In this document: positions 53,906 through 62,849 of the stretch, in pieces
How the letters are laid out: each line of letters begins with the position of its first letter
How positions within the stretch are numbered: the first letter of the stretch is position 1
From: Filimonas zeae
Lineage (GTDB): Bacteria; Bacteroidota; Bacteroidia; Chitinophagales; Chitinophagaceae
Assembly: GCF_014641615.1 (NCBI RefSeq)
Contig: NZ_BMIB01000002.1
Span: 124,001 to 188,000 of the forward strand
Direction of reading: 5' to 3'
DNA: 64,000 nt
Made by a program: the position numbers and the translations under genes
Notes under the pieces: generated by a model
What the model saw: only the letters and a program-made list of their open reading frames with translations
Databases searched by the model: none
Told to the model about the DNA's origin: nothing

Positions 53906-54715
53906 ATGCGCACTTACATTATAAACACGTTACTCTTCGCCGGCTTATTCCTTACCATTGCCTCCTGCAAAAAAGAAAGCACCGGTTACCAGCCGGAAAC
54001 CATGGCACCCTTATCTATAGAATTTGACAATATTGCGGGCGATGCCAACCTGCAGCTGAGCACCGGCAACTACAAAAATGCTGTCGGAGAAACCTTTTCC
54101 GTAAACCTGCTGAAATACTTTATCAGTAACATAAAGGTTACCACCAGTGCCGGCACCACCTATACCGTTAACCCCGATAGCAGTTATTTTCTGGTGAATG
54201 AAAGTGAAGCCGCCACCCGCTTTGCCAACATTAAAGTACCGGAAGGCGAATACAGCAAACTGAGCTTTGTATTGGGTGTAGACAGCCTGCGCAGCACCAT
54301 GGACATCAGCAAAAGAACCGGTGTATTAGACCCTACCGGCGGTATGGATGGTATGTACTGGACATGGAATAGCGGTTATATTTTTTTTAAAATGGAAGGT
54401 GCTTCTTCAGCCGTTCCTGCCACGGTAGATGCCAACCAGAAATTCCGCTTTCATGTAGGCGGCTTTGGCGGCTATTCTGCACCTACTATCAACAACATCA
54501 AAACCATCAATGTGGACCTGACTGCGGGTGGAGTAGCTAAAGTAAGAACCGGCCGCAATGCGAACATACATCTGTTGGTAGATATAATGAAGGTGTTTAA
54601 CGGCACCACCAATGTAAGCCTGGCCAATAACTCACAAATAATGTTCAGCACCTACAGTTTAAATGTTGCCAACAACTATGCAGCCATGTTCCACCACGAC
54701 CATACCGAAAACTAG
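53906..54715 (+). CDS. mbnP: MbnP-like copper-binding lipoprotein
   Basis: This is a 269-residue lipoprotein (LTIASC, Cys21) of the MbnP family, as judged by FDNIAGDANLQLSTGNYKNA near 40-59, VNLLKYFISNIKVT, GMDGMYWTWNSGYIFFKMEG near 148-165 and FRFHVGGFGG near 180-189. In MbnP the partner MbnH oxidises a tryptophan to kynurenine to complete a Cu(I) site with histidines. Candidate residues here are Trp152/Trp154, His183, His222 and the tail MFHHDHTEN. It is followed four bases later by an MbnH-like di-heme gene. No methanobactin precursor or synthesis gene is in view. The family call is by recognition, so structural proof is lacking. Confidence 0.82.
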   Translation: MRTYIINTLLFAGLFLTIASCKKESTGYQPETMAPLSIEFDNIAGDANLQLSTGNYKNAVGETFSVNLLKYFISNIKVTTSAGTTYTVNPDSSYFLVNESEAATRFANIKVPEGEYSKLSFVLGVDSLRSTMDISKRTGVLDPTGGMDGMYWTWNSGYIFFKMEGASSAVPATVDANQKFRFHVGGFGGYSAPTINNIKTINVDLTAGGVAKVRTGRNANIHLLVDIMKVFNGTTNVSLANNSQIMFSTYSLNVANNYAAMFHHDHTEN

Positions 54716-54719
54716 GCGT

Positions 54720-55751
54720 ATGAAGCGAATACATTGGATAGCCATTATAAGCCTGGTATTATATGCCTGTGGTAAAAAAGATGTTATCAGCACCTTTTTT
54801 GCCGGGTTTGAAACACCGGCCAATTTTCCGCAGCCGGTATACCGCATGGCGGATAACCCGGTTACAGAGGCCGGTTTTATACTGGGGCGTAAGCTGTTTT
54901 ACGAGCCGCGTTTATCCCGCAACAACACCATCAGCTGTGGCAGCTGCCATATACAAAGCTCTGCCTTTACGCAGCACGGACACGATGTAAGCCATGGTAT
55001 AGACGACCGATTGGGCACCCGCAACTCCCCACCTATTATGAACCTGGCATGGATGCCTGCTTATATGTGGGATGGAGGTGTGTTTGATCTGGATCTGCAA
55101 CCGGTGGCCCCCATTACCAACCATGTGGAAATGGATGAAACCATACAAAACGTAATCAGTAAACTGAAAGCACACCCCGAATATCCGGGTTTATTCAAAC
55201 AGGCATTTGGTACAGAAGACATTACCAATGCCAGAATGATGAAAGCTTTTTCGCAGTTTATGATTATGTGCATCAGCAGCAACGCAAAGTACGATAGTGT
55301 TATGCGCAGGCAGGGCGGTGTAACCTTTACCCAACAGGAACAGGCGGGCTATGCCCTGTTTCAGCAAAAATGCAGCAACTGCCATACCGAACCGCTGTTT
55401 AGCAACAACAGCTTTCGCAACAATGGTTTAAGCATCAGCGCTGTAAATGATGAGGGCCGTTACCTGGCAACGTTACAACCTACAGACAGGTATAAGTTTA
55501 AAGTACCCAGCCTGCGTAACCTGGCTTATACTGCCCCGTTTATGCACGATGGCCGGCATTTAACCATCATGGGCGTACTGAACCATTATACTGATAATGT
55601 ACAGCAAACCCCTAATCTGGATCCGTTACTGCAACAGAACGGCACATTGGGCATTGCCTTAACAGATGCAGAGAAAGCACAGTTGCTGGCCTTTTTAAAT
55701 ACGCTGAATGATAAAACGTTTGTTACCAACAAACTGCTTGCTGAACAATAA
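54720..55751 (+). CDS. mbnH: MbnH/MauG-like di-heme cytochrome c peroxidase
   Basis: This is a 343-residue lipoprotein (SLVLYAC, Cys17) of the di-heme peroxidase family. Heme sites are CGSCH (73-77) and CSNCH (218-222). The surrounding family segments are GRKLFYEPRLSRNNTISCGS, GTRNSPPIMNLAWMPAYMWD, and KVPSLRNLAYTAPFMHDGRH near the end. In family members the second region supplies axial ligands and the high-valent iron. Its immediate coupling to the MbnP-like gene (four bases) indicates the MbnH role of oxidising a tryptophan of MbnP, rather than peroxide scavenging. The ATG at 54720 begins right after the MbnP stop. Confidence 0.88.
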   Translation: MKRIHWIAIISLVLYACGKKDVISTFFAGFETPANFPQPVYRMADNPVTEAGFILGRKLFYEPRLSRNNTISCGSCHIQSSAFTQHGHDVSHGIDDRLGTRNSPPIMNLAWMPAYMWDGGVFDLDLQPVAPITNHVEMDETIQNVISKLKAHPEYPGLFKQAFGTEDITNARMMKAFSQFMIMCISSNAKYDSVMRRQGGVTFTQQEQAGYALFQQKCSNCHTEPLFSNNSFRNNGLSISAVNDEGRYLATLQPTDRYKFKVPSLRNLAYTAPFMHDGRHLTIMGVLNHYTDNVQQTPNLDPLLQQNGTLGIALTDAEKAQLLAFLNTLNDKTFVTNKLLAEQ

Positions 55752-55757
55752 AAACAG

Positions 55758-56687
55758 ATGACGATGAAGAAATGTATTATGCTGGCCCTGATATTACTGG
55801 CAATTGGCTTTACAAAAGCTCACGCCTGTGATATCTGCGGCTGTGGCGTAGGAAGCTATTATATTGGCATTTTGCCGGAGTTCAATAAAAAAATAGTGGG
55901 TGTACGTTATCAGTATAAAACACTGCGTACGCATTTAGGCGCCGGCGGCACTACCTCATATTTAACCACCGATGAAACCTATCGTACCGTAGAAGTATGG
56001 GGCGGCTGGAATATTGGCAAACGAATACGTGTAATGGGGTTTGTACCGTTTAACTTTAACGAGCGGCTGAACCAGGGTATAACAACTACTAAAAACGGTA
56101 TTGGCGATATTGCTTTAACCGGCTACTACCAGCTTTTTAATACCCAAAAAACACTGGGCAGCAAACTATTGGTACACTCCTTATGGATGGGTGGCGGTGT
56201 AAAACTACCTACCGGAAAATATGAGCCTGTAGGAAAACAACCCGGTGTGGAAACAGCCAATATATTTCAGCTGGGTACCAAAAGTGTGGACTTTACGCTG
56301 AATGCCATGTACGATATACGCTTACAGGATGCCGGCATGAATGTGAATGCGAATTACAAGATAAACACCGCCAACAACTACGATTATGAGTATGGCAACA
56401 AGTTTAGCGGTAACGCACAACTGTATTACAAGTTTAAAATAAAGCAGGCAGTAACCATAGCGCCTAATACGGGCGTGTTATACGAAACGGCGCAGAAAGA
56501 TATGGATGGCAAATACGAATCAGACGTATCCGGCGGCTATGCACTTTCCGGCACCGCAGGCCTGGAAGCAGCCTTTCAAAAGTTTTCAGTGGGCGGCAAC
56601 TGGCAAACACCCTTATCGCAAAACCTGGCAAACGGTTTTGTAAAAGCCAATAACCGTATGATGCTGCATGTTTCCTATCGCTTATAA
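55758..56687 (+). CDS. Outer-membrane barrel-like protein with CDICGCG motif
   Basis: This is a 309-residue protein with a signal peptide (1-22), directly followed by ACDICGCGVGSYYIGILPEF, with Cys24, Cys27 and Cys29. The rest is a run of amphipathic beta strands (VGVRYQYKTLRTHLGAGGTT; VEVWGGWNIGKRIRVMGFVP; LLVHSLWMGGGVKLPTGKYE) ending in MLHVSYRL, typical of a 12-16 strand outer-membrane barrel. The exposed CxxCxC at the mature amino end looks like a soft-metal ligand. It is last in the locus. The function is unknown; copper export, import or sensing are all possible. The start is ATG 55758 or 55764. Confidence 0.8.
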   Translation: MTMKKCIMLALILLAIGFTKAHACDICGCGVGSYYIGILPEFNKKIVGVRYQYKTLRTHLGAGGTTSYLTTDETYRTVEVWGGWNIGKRIRVMGFVPFNFNERLNQGITTTKNGIGDIALTGYYQLFNTQKTLGSKLLVHSLWMGGGVKLPTGKYEPVGKQPGVETANIFQLGTKSVDFTLNAMYDIRLQDAGMNVNANYKINTANNYDYEYGNKFSGNAQLYYKFKIKQAVTIAPNTGVLYETAQKDMDGKYESDVSGGYALSGTAGLEAAFQKFSVGGNWQTPLSQNLANGFVKANNRMMLHVSYRL

Positions 56688-56751
56688 CAGGTTAACACCG
56701 ACAAAGCAGAAACAGGCAGCCATCGCAAAAATGAAACAAAGCCAGTAAAAC

Positions 56752-56788
56752 AAAAGCCTCTGAAAGCATGTTGCTTTCAGAGGCTTTT
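56752..56788. terminator. Strong bidirectional terminator
   Basis: A perfect 16-bp stem (56752-56767 with 56773-56788; arms AAAAGCCTCTGAAAGC and its complement) with a five-base loop ends in a T run on the plus strand and an A-start giving T on the minus strand. It closes the copper-type operon and the convergent GH115 gene. Confidence 0.9.
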
Positions 56789-56856
56789 TATCAGCACCAT
56801 CGTAGATACTGCTGATAACATTACAGATTTGAAACAAATACCTGCCGCACGCACTG

Positions 56857-59748
56857 CTATTCCTTCACCGTTTCCGGTATTACACTATAACTTGCCGGCG
56901 CATCGCCAAACTGAATCAATAATCTATCTATCACCACACCCGGATCAATAGCATATATTTTCACCTCATGTTCACCAGGTGCTAACGGAGCCAGCTTCCA
57001 TTCTCTTATGGCGGAGTTGCGCAATACGTTCTGCTTCCACTCCTCACTGCGGCCATAAGTGCGAAAATCTGTCACCTGTAGCGGGCCATTGTCTATACTT
57101 ACCGCATAGCGCATTTTGTAATCTTTATTCAAAGCATGTGTGGGTAAGGTATATACACGCAGTTCAGGCGCTGTTGCAGACAGAGAATAAAAGGTATAGG
57201 TAAGGCATGCAGATTTATCAACATTTACTGTATCTGCCTTGCCCTTCACCTGCGATTGTACAGCCAGCTCTGTATGGCCCAGGCCCGGAGCCACATTCCA
57301 TTGCGCAACTGCGGAGGCTTTGTTAGCGGTAAAATGCGCAGCGTAAACAGATACGATACCGTTCTGCTCTGTAAAGCCTTTATAGGCGGCGTATTCATTT
57401 GCAGCAGGCCTTTCACCCGTAATGGTTATAGTTTCTGTATGTCCGTTTGCAGCAAACGCTACCTTCCCGGCTATCTTAGCCCCGGCAGGTGCTTTTGCCC
57501 AATCTACCGTTACCCATATACGTACTGCGCTAGCATCTCCCTGTGGCAGCAGCGTACCTTTCTCTTCAGACAAGGTTATCCACGCTGCATTTTTCTGCGC
57601 CTGCCAGGGCAGGCTGGCAGAGTCGCGCAAAAACAGATCTATAAAATACCGTTGTTGTACCCCTTGTGTAAAAGCAGGCAACTTTTTAGGCTTTGCTGCG
57701 CTGTAAGCCAGTGTATCGTAATTTTCCGGTGCCACATCCCAGCCATAGCCTTTTTCAATGGCCAATGCAGGTAATACCGGTGCGTGGTAAACGGCCAGCT
57801 TACGTGGCTCCATAGACATCATATGCCGCCACTTACCGCCATTCAACTGCTGGTTATACCAAACCGTTTCGTGTACAATGCTATCATAAGCTGCCTGTGA
57901 CAGGGCAGCGTAGTGGCAGGCGCTTATGCGGTTCTGGCGGCCATAGATATACGCCTTATCGCGGTACAAAAACTTTTTGTTCATCCACGAAGCCCCCATC
58001 ACCGGATAATATACCAGTTGGTAGTAGGCAGCATCTTCATTGGCAAACTGCGCACGCAATTGCTTTACAGCTTGCTGCAGACTATCATAAGCATCTATTC
58101 TTCGCTGTGCCTCATCGCCATAGCTGAAATGGTTGTAACCGCTATAACGGGTAGGCGTGCTGGGTTCCGTCTGGCTCCAGCCCATAAATTCCGGCTTGCG
58201 CTCAAACGCCAGGCTATAATAGCGCTGCAACACATGGGCAATACGGTTTGCGGCATCGTTCTTCCACACCTGGTTACACCAGGCCTGCAGATAATTGCGC
58301 TCGTAACCGGCTTTGGTAAATGGTGTTATGTTATACGCCATATCCAGAAAAAACTGCGTATTGTATTCAATGGGTTTAATATCGCCCACATTCACTACCC
58401 ATAAACGATCTGCCCCGTTATCGTACGCTTTAACCATTTCTTCGCGCATTAAGGCCGGGTTGGCAGAAGGCAGCCACAGATAATCGTGCGGCCGGCCCCA
58501 GTACGAGGCATGGTAATATACACCTGCCCCACCCGGTCTTTTCTTTTCCGCATCTGTATTCAACCGTTGTATATAACCATAATTGTCATCCGGCCATACC
58601 AGCGTAACATCTTCCGGCACTTTTAAACCGTTATCGTAAATTTCCAGCACCTCTTTATAAGGTGTAAGTACCTGAGGCACTTTGGTAATATCCTTGTTTA
58701 CATATTTCCTAAGCAGGCCCCTTTCATCGGCTATAATCCTTTCCACAATGGGTAGTGCTTCTTTCATATTCTTTACCCCTTCCATCTGGCCATCGTGTAC
58801 GCCTCTCATACCCATGCTGTAAATGGCATTTACCTTACTGCTTTGTTGTACACGCGCTTCCCAATATTTATAAATACTATCCTTATTGGTAAGGTAGTTG
58901 AAGTGGCCCATGGTTTTTACATTCCATTCATCTACGTTGTTACGCAGCATAGGCTCTGCATGGGAGGAGCCTATTACAATCTGATAATCACCTGCGGCGG
59001 CAACGTTACCCGGGTAATGAAAAAATGCTTTGGTGCCGGGGTGCATGGCCGGCCATATCAGGTTAGCCTTTAAACGCAGCAACAGCTCAAACACTTTTGT
59101 GTAGGTTTCAGGGCCTATATCGTTTGTTTCAGGCTCAAACGTTTTGGCAGCCCAGGGTTGCAGCCCCCAGTCTTCATCGTTAATAAAAAGGCCACGGAAT
59201 TTTACAGAAGGCGCTGCGGATAAGGAATCTGGCTGATGAATGGCCAGCTGCTGCTGCGGCGGCACAGGCGCATCGGCCCAGAAATACCAGGGGGTAACTC
59301 CTATCTTTTCACTCAGCGTAAATACACCGTAGGCAGTTCCTCTGGCATCACTGCCAGCTACCACCAGCGCTTTGGTAATGCCGGGCAAGGGTTTGTCTAC
59401 TACAGCAAGGCCAAACTGCTCCCACTTACCGGCAAGCTTTTGTAACATGACCTTCTTTTTACCAGCCACCTGTTGAATCAACTGCGATTGTGCGCTGCCA
59501 ATAACAATAACATCGCCTTTTGCACGGGTAATATCCGTAAGTACTTCCGGTTTTATACCGGTAACGCGTTTTATATCTTCTGCCAGCAAATCTGCTGCAA
59601 TAGCATCCAGTTTAGGAGCAACCGCACTGTATACAATGCTGGCCTTCGCTTTTCCGGCCACTACTGTAAAAGCGGGTTGCTGTGCATGTACCATAAAGGG
59701 CAGGGCAAGTGCTGCTGCAATAAACCGGCAAACAAATCCTGTATTCAT
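56857..59748 (-). CDS. Glycoside hydrolase family 115 (xylan alpha-1,2-glucuronidase)
   Basis: This is a secreted enzyme of 963 residues. The signal peptide ends at VHAQQ. The amino domain (RVTGIKPEVLTDITRAKGDV) resembles the GH67/GH115-type alpha/beta domain. The catalytic TIM barrel begins with KFRGLFINDEDWGLQPWAAK. Segments LLLRLKANLIWPAMHPGTKA, IVIGSSHAEPMLRNNVDEW and LVWPDDNYGYIQRL are typical of the family. A beta-sandwich and a further beta domain complete the carboxyl end. GH115 enzymes release (4-O-methyl-)glucuronic acid from xylan. A SusD relic just upstream shows that this gene once belonged to a polysaccharide utilisation locus. Confidence 0.92.
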   Translation of the reverse strand: MNTGFVCRFIAAALALPFMVHAQQPAFTVVAGKAKASIVYSAVAPKLDAIAADLLAEDIKRVTGIKPEVLTDITRAKGDVIVIGSAQSQLIQQVAGKKKVMLQKLAGKWEQFGLAVVDKPLPGITKALVVAGSDARGTAYGVFTLSEKIGVTPWYFWADAPVPPQQQLAIHQPDSLSAAPSVKFRGLFINDEDWGLQPWAAKTFEPETNDIGPETYTKVFELLLRLKANLIWPAMHPGTKAFFHYPGNVAAAGDYQIVIGSSHAEPMLRNNVDEWNVKTMGHFNYLTNKDSIYKYWEARVQQSSKVNAIYSMGMRGVHDGQMEGVKNMKEALPIVERIIADERGLLRKYVNKDITKVPQVLTPYKEVLEIYDNGLKVPEDVTLVWPDDNYGYIQRLNTDAEKKRPGGAGVYYHASYWGRPHDYLWLPSANPALMREEMVKAYDNGADRLWVVNVGDIKPIEYNTQFFLDMAYNITPFTKAGYERNYLQAWCNQVWKNDAANRIAHVLQRYYSLAFERKPEFMGWSQTEPSTPTRYSGYNHFSYGDEAQRRIDAYDSLQQAVKQLRAQFANEDAAYYQLVYYPVMGASWMNKKFLYRDKAYIYGRQNRISACHYAALSQAAYDSIVHETVWYNQQLNGGKWRHMMSMEPRKLAVYHAPVLPALAIEKGYGWDVAPENYDTLAYSAAKPKKLPAFTQGVQQRYFIDLFLRDSASLPWQAQKNAAWITLSEEKGTLLPQGDASAVRIWVTVDWAKAPAGAKIAGKVAFAANGHTETITITGERPAANEYAAYKGFTEQNGIVSVYAAHFTANKASAVAQWNVAPGLGHTELAVQSQVKGKADTVNVDKSACLTYTFYSLSATAPELRVYTLPTHALNKDYKMRYAVSIDNGPLQVTDFRTYGRSEEWKQNVLRNSAIREWKLAPLAPGEHEVKIYAIDPGVVIDRLLIQFGDAPASYSVIPETVKE

Positions 59749-59771
59749 AAATTCTTCCTTTCTGTATTGTA

Positions 59772-59894
59772 CTAATATCCTTTGTTTTGCGGATACCCCT
59801 CTGTACCGCGGTCAATAACCGTTTGCGGCACCGGGCGCAGATAGTACTTATCAACGGCAACAGCATTATCCATTTCAGAGAAAAATGGTTTCAT
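59772..59894 (-). pseudogene. SusD C-terminal relic
   Basis: Read on the minus strand, 40 codons end at a TAG (59774-59772) and give KPFFSEMDNAVAVDKYYLRP followed by VPQTVIDRGTEGYPQNKGY. This is the usual carboxyl end of a SusD protein (KYYLxPIPQTVIDR...NPGY pattern). Nothing upstream continues the protein; the frame begins at an incidental ATG at 59894, behind a stop. The rest of the SusD and its SusC have been lost. The relic lies 23 bases before the GH115 start, showing former operon order SusC-SusD-GH115. Confidence 0.75.
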
Positions 59895-59991
59895 ACAGCC
59901 CCGCAATCAGCTAAGATAATAAATGAAGATGTAGTTGTGTCCTGTGCCGTCCTGAGAAAGGTGGGTTCCTGTTTAAAAAAGGAGGCCTGTT

Positions 59992-60390
59992 TTATTTTTT
60001 CAGGTATTCTTCTTCGCTCACCTTTTCCAGCCAGTCTACCACCTTGCCGTTCAGGTTTTCCTGAATAGCAATATGCGTCATGGCTGTAGTAGCAGTAGCA
60101 CCATGCCAGTGCTTTTCTTCCGGTGCAAACCACACCACATCGCCCGGGTGAATTTCTACTACAGGGCCACCTTCCCGCTGTACCCAGCCACAACCGGCGG
60201 TAACAATCAGCGTTTGCCCCAGTGGATGCGTGTGCCATGTGGTTCTGGCGCCTGGCTCAAAAGTTACACTGGCTGCTGCGGCACGCGGTGCATCGTTGGC
60301 AGCAAACAGTGGATCTATCCTTACCGCACCGCTAAACCAATCTTCCGGCCCTTTGGCAGATGGTTGCGAGCCTATTCTTGTTATTTCCAT
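59992..60390 (-). CDS. Cupin protein resembling Mn-dependent (R)-hydroxynitrile lyase
   Basis: This is a 132-residue single-domain cupin. Metal ligands are His53, His55, Gln59 ([19 protein letters not shown]) and His94 (EEKHWHG). To my recollection these have the same numbers as in the cupin hydroxynitrile lyase of Granulicella. Alignment by memory with that enzyme is close over the whole length ([27 protein letters not shown]). Ala40 and Val42 match active-site positions that are mutated to improve activity in that enzyme. The physiological role in bacteria is unclear; carboxymuconolactone decarboxylase-associated cupins are similar. It has its own -7 box upstream. Confidence 0.85.
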   Translation of the reverse strand: MEITRIGSQPSAKGPEDWFSGAVRIDPLFAANDAPRAAAASVTFEPGARTTWHTHPLGQTLIVTAGCGWVQREGGPVVEIHPGDVVWFAPEEKHWHGATATTAMTHIAIQENLNGKVVDWLEKVSEEEYLKK

Positions 60391-60431
60391 ATCTGTTAGT
60401 GATTTGTTTTAAAAACGGAATGAATAACACA

Positions 60432-60439
60432 CAAAGATA
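60432..60439 (-). promoter_or_regulatory. Predicted -7 element of the cupin gene
   Basis: TATCTTTG on the minus strand fits TAnnTTTG perfectly, 42 bases upstream of the ATG at 60390. No -33 TTG at the usual distance was seen. Confidence 0.4.
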
Positions 60440-60616
60440 CTGGTGATATCTGCCGTAACGCTAAAGGAAATCAAACCAACCATTAAGAATTACAGACTTT
60501 CGCGTTCTTTTTTCTATTTTGCGGCTATACCGTTTTTATAGCGGCATCATCGGATAACAATTACGTCTGCCGGCAGGCAGCAGATACCCATATTCGTATC
60601 CTTTACAACCTCATAC

Positions 60617-61783
60617 ATGCAAAAAAACAGCGGACCAGGCATAGTAAAAAAGTTAATTACCTCAGCATCATTCTCCGGCATCTTAATTTTTGCCTGTGTG
60701 GTGTTGTCGTTGCTGGTAGCTAACTCTCCCCTTTCCGCTTCGCTGCAAACATGGCTTACAACCGAACTCGGCTATCAATCTGATAACATTCACCTGCGTT
60801 ACACCATTCAGTCGTGGATAAACGATGGCTTGATGGCTGTATTCTTTCTGCTGGTAGGTTTAGAAATTAAGAAAGAAATAGTAGCGGGCGAACTCTCTAC
60901 CACCAAAAAAGCGCTGCTGCCTGTACTCTGTGCCCTTGGCGGCGCTGTTACACCCGCTTTTATTTATGCTATATTCAACAGCGGGCGTGCAACTGCCGGC
61001 GGCTGGGGCATCCCCATGGCAACAGACATTGCTTTTGCGCTGGCTATTATGGGCATGTTAAGCAAAAGGGTTCCCGCCTCGCTTAAAGTGTTTCTGGCGG
61101 CGCTGGCTATTGCTGATGATTTAATGGCTATTCTGGTAATTGCCTTATTCTATGCGGGAGAAATACATATCCAGTATCTGGGGTATGCCGCAGCAATGGC
61201 GCTGGTTTTATTTATACTTAACAGGTTAAAGGCGCACAACCTGTTCTGCTATCTTATACCCGGTATGCTGTTGTGGTACTTTGTACACCATTCCGGCATT
61301 CACGCAACCATTGCGGGTGTGCTCACCGCCTTATTTGTACCTGTTGCGGCAAAAAATAAAACATCGCCCTTACAACGGCTGGAACATTTTCTGGCGCAGC
61401 CGGTAAACCTGCTTATAGTGCCGCTTTTTGCCTTCTGTAATACCAATATTACGTTCGATAGCGGTATGCCCGGCGCATTGCTTACCCCATTAGGGCTGGG
61501 TATAGTGGTTGGCTTACTGGTGGGCAAACCCCTGGGTATTTTACTGGTTTCGTGGCTGGGTATTAAAACAGGCATCAGTCACCTGCCCCAACAAGCCACC
61601 TGGCGGCATATGCTGGGTACCGGGCTGCTGGCAGGTATAGGGTTTACCATGAGCATTTTTATGGCACTGCTGTCTTTTGAAGATGCGCATGTAATTGCGC
61701 AGGCAAAGTTTGCCGTGCTTTGCGGTTCTGTAATTTCTGCTACTGTGGGCTATTTTATTCTAAAAACCACCAGGCAACCATAA
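60617..61783 (+). CDS. nhaA: Na+/H+ antiporter NhaA
   Basis: This is a 388-residue inner-membrane protein with about 12 helices. NhaA signatures include INDGLMAVFFLLVGLEIKKE near 67-86, GWGIPMATDIAFALAIMGML near 131-150 and the catalytic aspartate pair in AIADDLMAILVIALFY near 168-183. GTGLLAGIGFTMSIFMALLS follows near 342-361. It exports Na+ in exchange for two protons and supports pH and salt homeostasis. It is a single gene and converges on the arsenic operon with only three bases between stop codons. No terminator is visible there. Confidence 0.95.
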   Translation: MQKNSGPGIVKKLITSASFSGILIFACVVLSLLVANSPLSASLQTWLTTELGYQSDNIHLRYTIQSWINDGLMAVFFLLVGLEIKKEIVAGELSTTKKALLPVLCALGGAVTPAFIYAIFNSGRATAGGWGIPMATDIAFALAIMGMLSKRVPASLKVFLAALAIADDLMAILVIALFYAGEIHIQYLGYAAAMALVLFILNRLKAHNLFCYLIPGMLLWYFVHHSGIHATIAGVLTALFVPVAAKNKTSPLQRLEHFLAQPVNLLIVPLFAFCNTNITFDSGMPGALLTPLGLGIVVGLLVGKPLGILLVSWLGIKTGISHLPQQATWRHMLGTGLLAGIGFTMSIFMALLSFEDAHVIAQAKFAVLCGSVISATVGYFILKTTRQP

Positions 61784-61786
61784 GCC

Positions 61787-62848
61787 TTACACCGGCAAAC
61801 GCTTCTTTAACCAAAGCGCTACACGTACCAGTACAATTAAAGCCGGCACCTCAACCAGTGGGCCTATTACCCCTGCAAAAGCCTGGCCTGAGTTAATACC
61901 AAACACACCAATAGCTACTGCTATGGCCAGTTCAAAATTGTTACCTGCGGCGGTAAAAGCTATAGCCGCATTTTCTTCGTACTTTACCTTCAGCAGCTTA
62001 CCCACCCAAAAGCTTAGCAGAAACATTGCTGCAAAATAAATAACCAGTGGCAACGCAATCCTTAGTACGTCTGCCGGTATCTGCACTATGGCACCACCTT
62101 TCAGGCTAAACATAACCAGTATGGTAAACAACAACGCTACCAGTGTTACCGGAGAAACAGCAGGAATAAAATGGTTGTTATACCACGCCTCCCCTTTCCA
62201 CCTTACCAGTATCCACCTGCTAACAGCTCCGGCAGCAAAAGGCACACACAGGTATAGGGCTACTGTTTTTGCCACGTCCCCCATAGTAACAGGTATTACC
62301 ATGCCGGGCAGGCCAAATACGGGTGGTAAAACAGTTAGAAAAACCCATGCATACAGGCTGTAAAGCAGTACCTGAAATATGCTGTTTACTGCTACCAGCG
62401 CCGCCGCATATTCCCGGCTGCCCCCTGCCAGTTCGTTCCATACCATTACCATGGCAATACAGCGTGCCAACCCTATTAAAATAAGCCCTGCCCTGTATTC
62501 AGGATAATTGTGTAACAATAAAACCGCCAGCACAAACATAACCACAGGCCCAACCACCCAGTTTAACAGTAGCGAAACAGACAACACTTTTACATTTGAA
62601 AACACCTTACCTAACTTTGTATATTTTACTTTGGCAAACGGCGGGTACATCATCAGTATTAATCCGATAGCCAGGGGAATGTTTGTGCTGCCTGTAGAAT
62701 AGCTGTTGATAAACGCACCCGTTTGGGGCGCTGCATAACCTATGGCTACACCTGCGGCCATGGCCATAAAAATCCAGAGGGTAAGATACCGATCTAAAAA
62801 ACCAAGCCGCTTTCTTTCCGCCGCAGGGCTGCAATTACCGGCACTCAT
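61787..62848 (-). CDS. acr3: ACR3 family arsenite efflux permease
   Basis: This is a 353-residue, ten-helix membrane protein of the ACR3 family. The functional cysteine lies in [20 protein letters not shown] (Cys130). Other conserved parts are [20 protein letters not shown] near 56-75 and the carboxyl-terminal [20 protein letters not shown]. It pumps As(III) (and Sb(III)) out of the cell using the proton gradient. It starts one base after the arsC stop, so the two are in one operon, with arsC reducing arsenate to the arsenite that it exports. Confidence 0.94.
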   Translation of the reverse strand: MSAGNCSPAAERKRLGFLDRYLTLWIFMAMAAGVAIGYAAPQTGAFINSYSTGSTNIPLAIGLILMMYPPFAKVKYTKLGKVFSNVKVLSVSLLLNWVVGPVVMFVLAVLLLHNYPEYRAGLILIGLARCIAMVMVWNELAGGSREYAAALVAVNSIFQVLLYSLYAWVFLTVLPPVFGLPGMVIPVTMGDVAKTVALYLCVPFAAGAVSRWILVRWKGEAWYNNHFIPAVSPVTLVALLFTILVMFSLKGGAIVQIPADVLRIALPLVIYFAAMFLLSFWVGKLLKVKYEENAAIAFTAAGNNFELAIAVAIGVFGINSGQAFAGVIGPLVEVPALIVLVRVALWLKKRLPV

Positions 62849-62849
62849 G

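Noticed and set aside
50237..56687. A methanobactin biosynthesis cluster
   Set aside because: No precursor peptide with the Cys-containing core and no MbnB/MbnC-type enzymes were seen. Only the MbnP/MbnH-type partners are present.
59612..59866. An 84-codon minus-strand frame across the GH115 start
   Set aside because: It overlaps the GH115 amino end in another frame; the SusD-like similarity is in a different frame ending at 59772.
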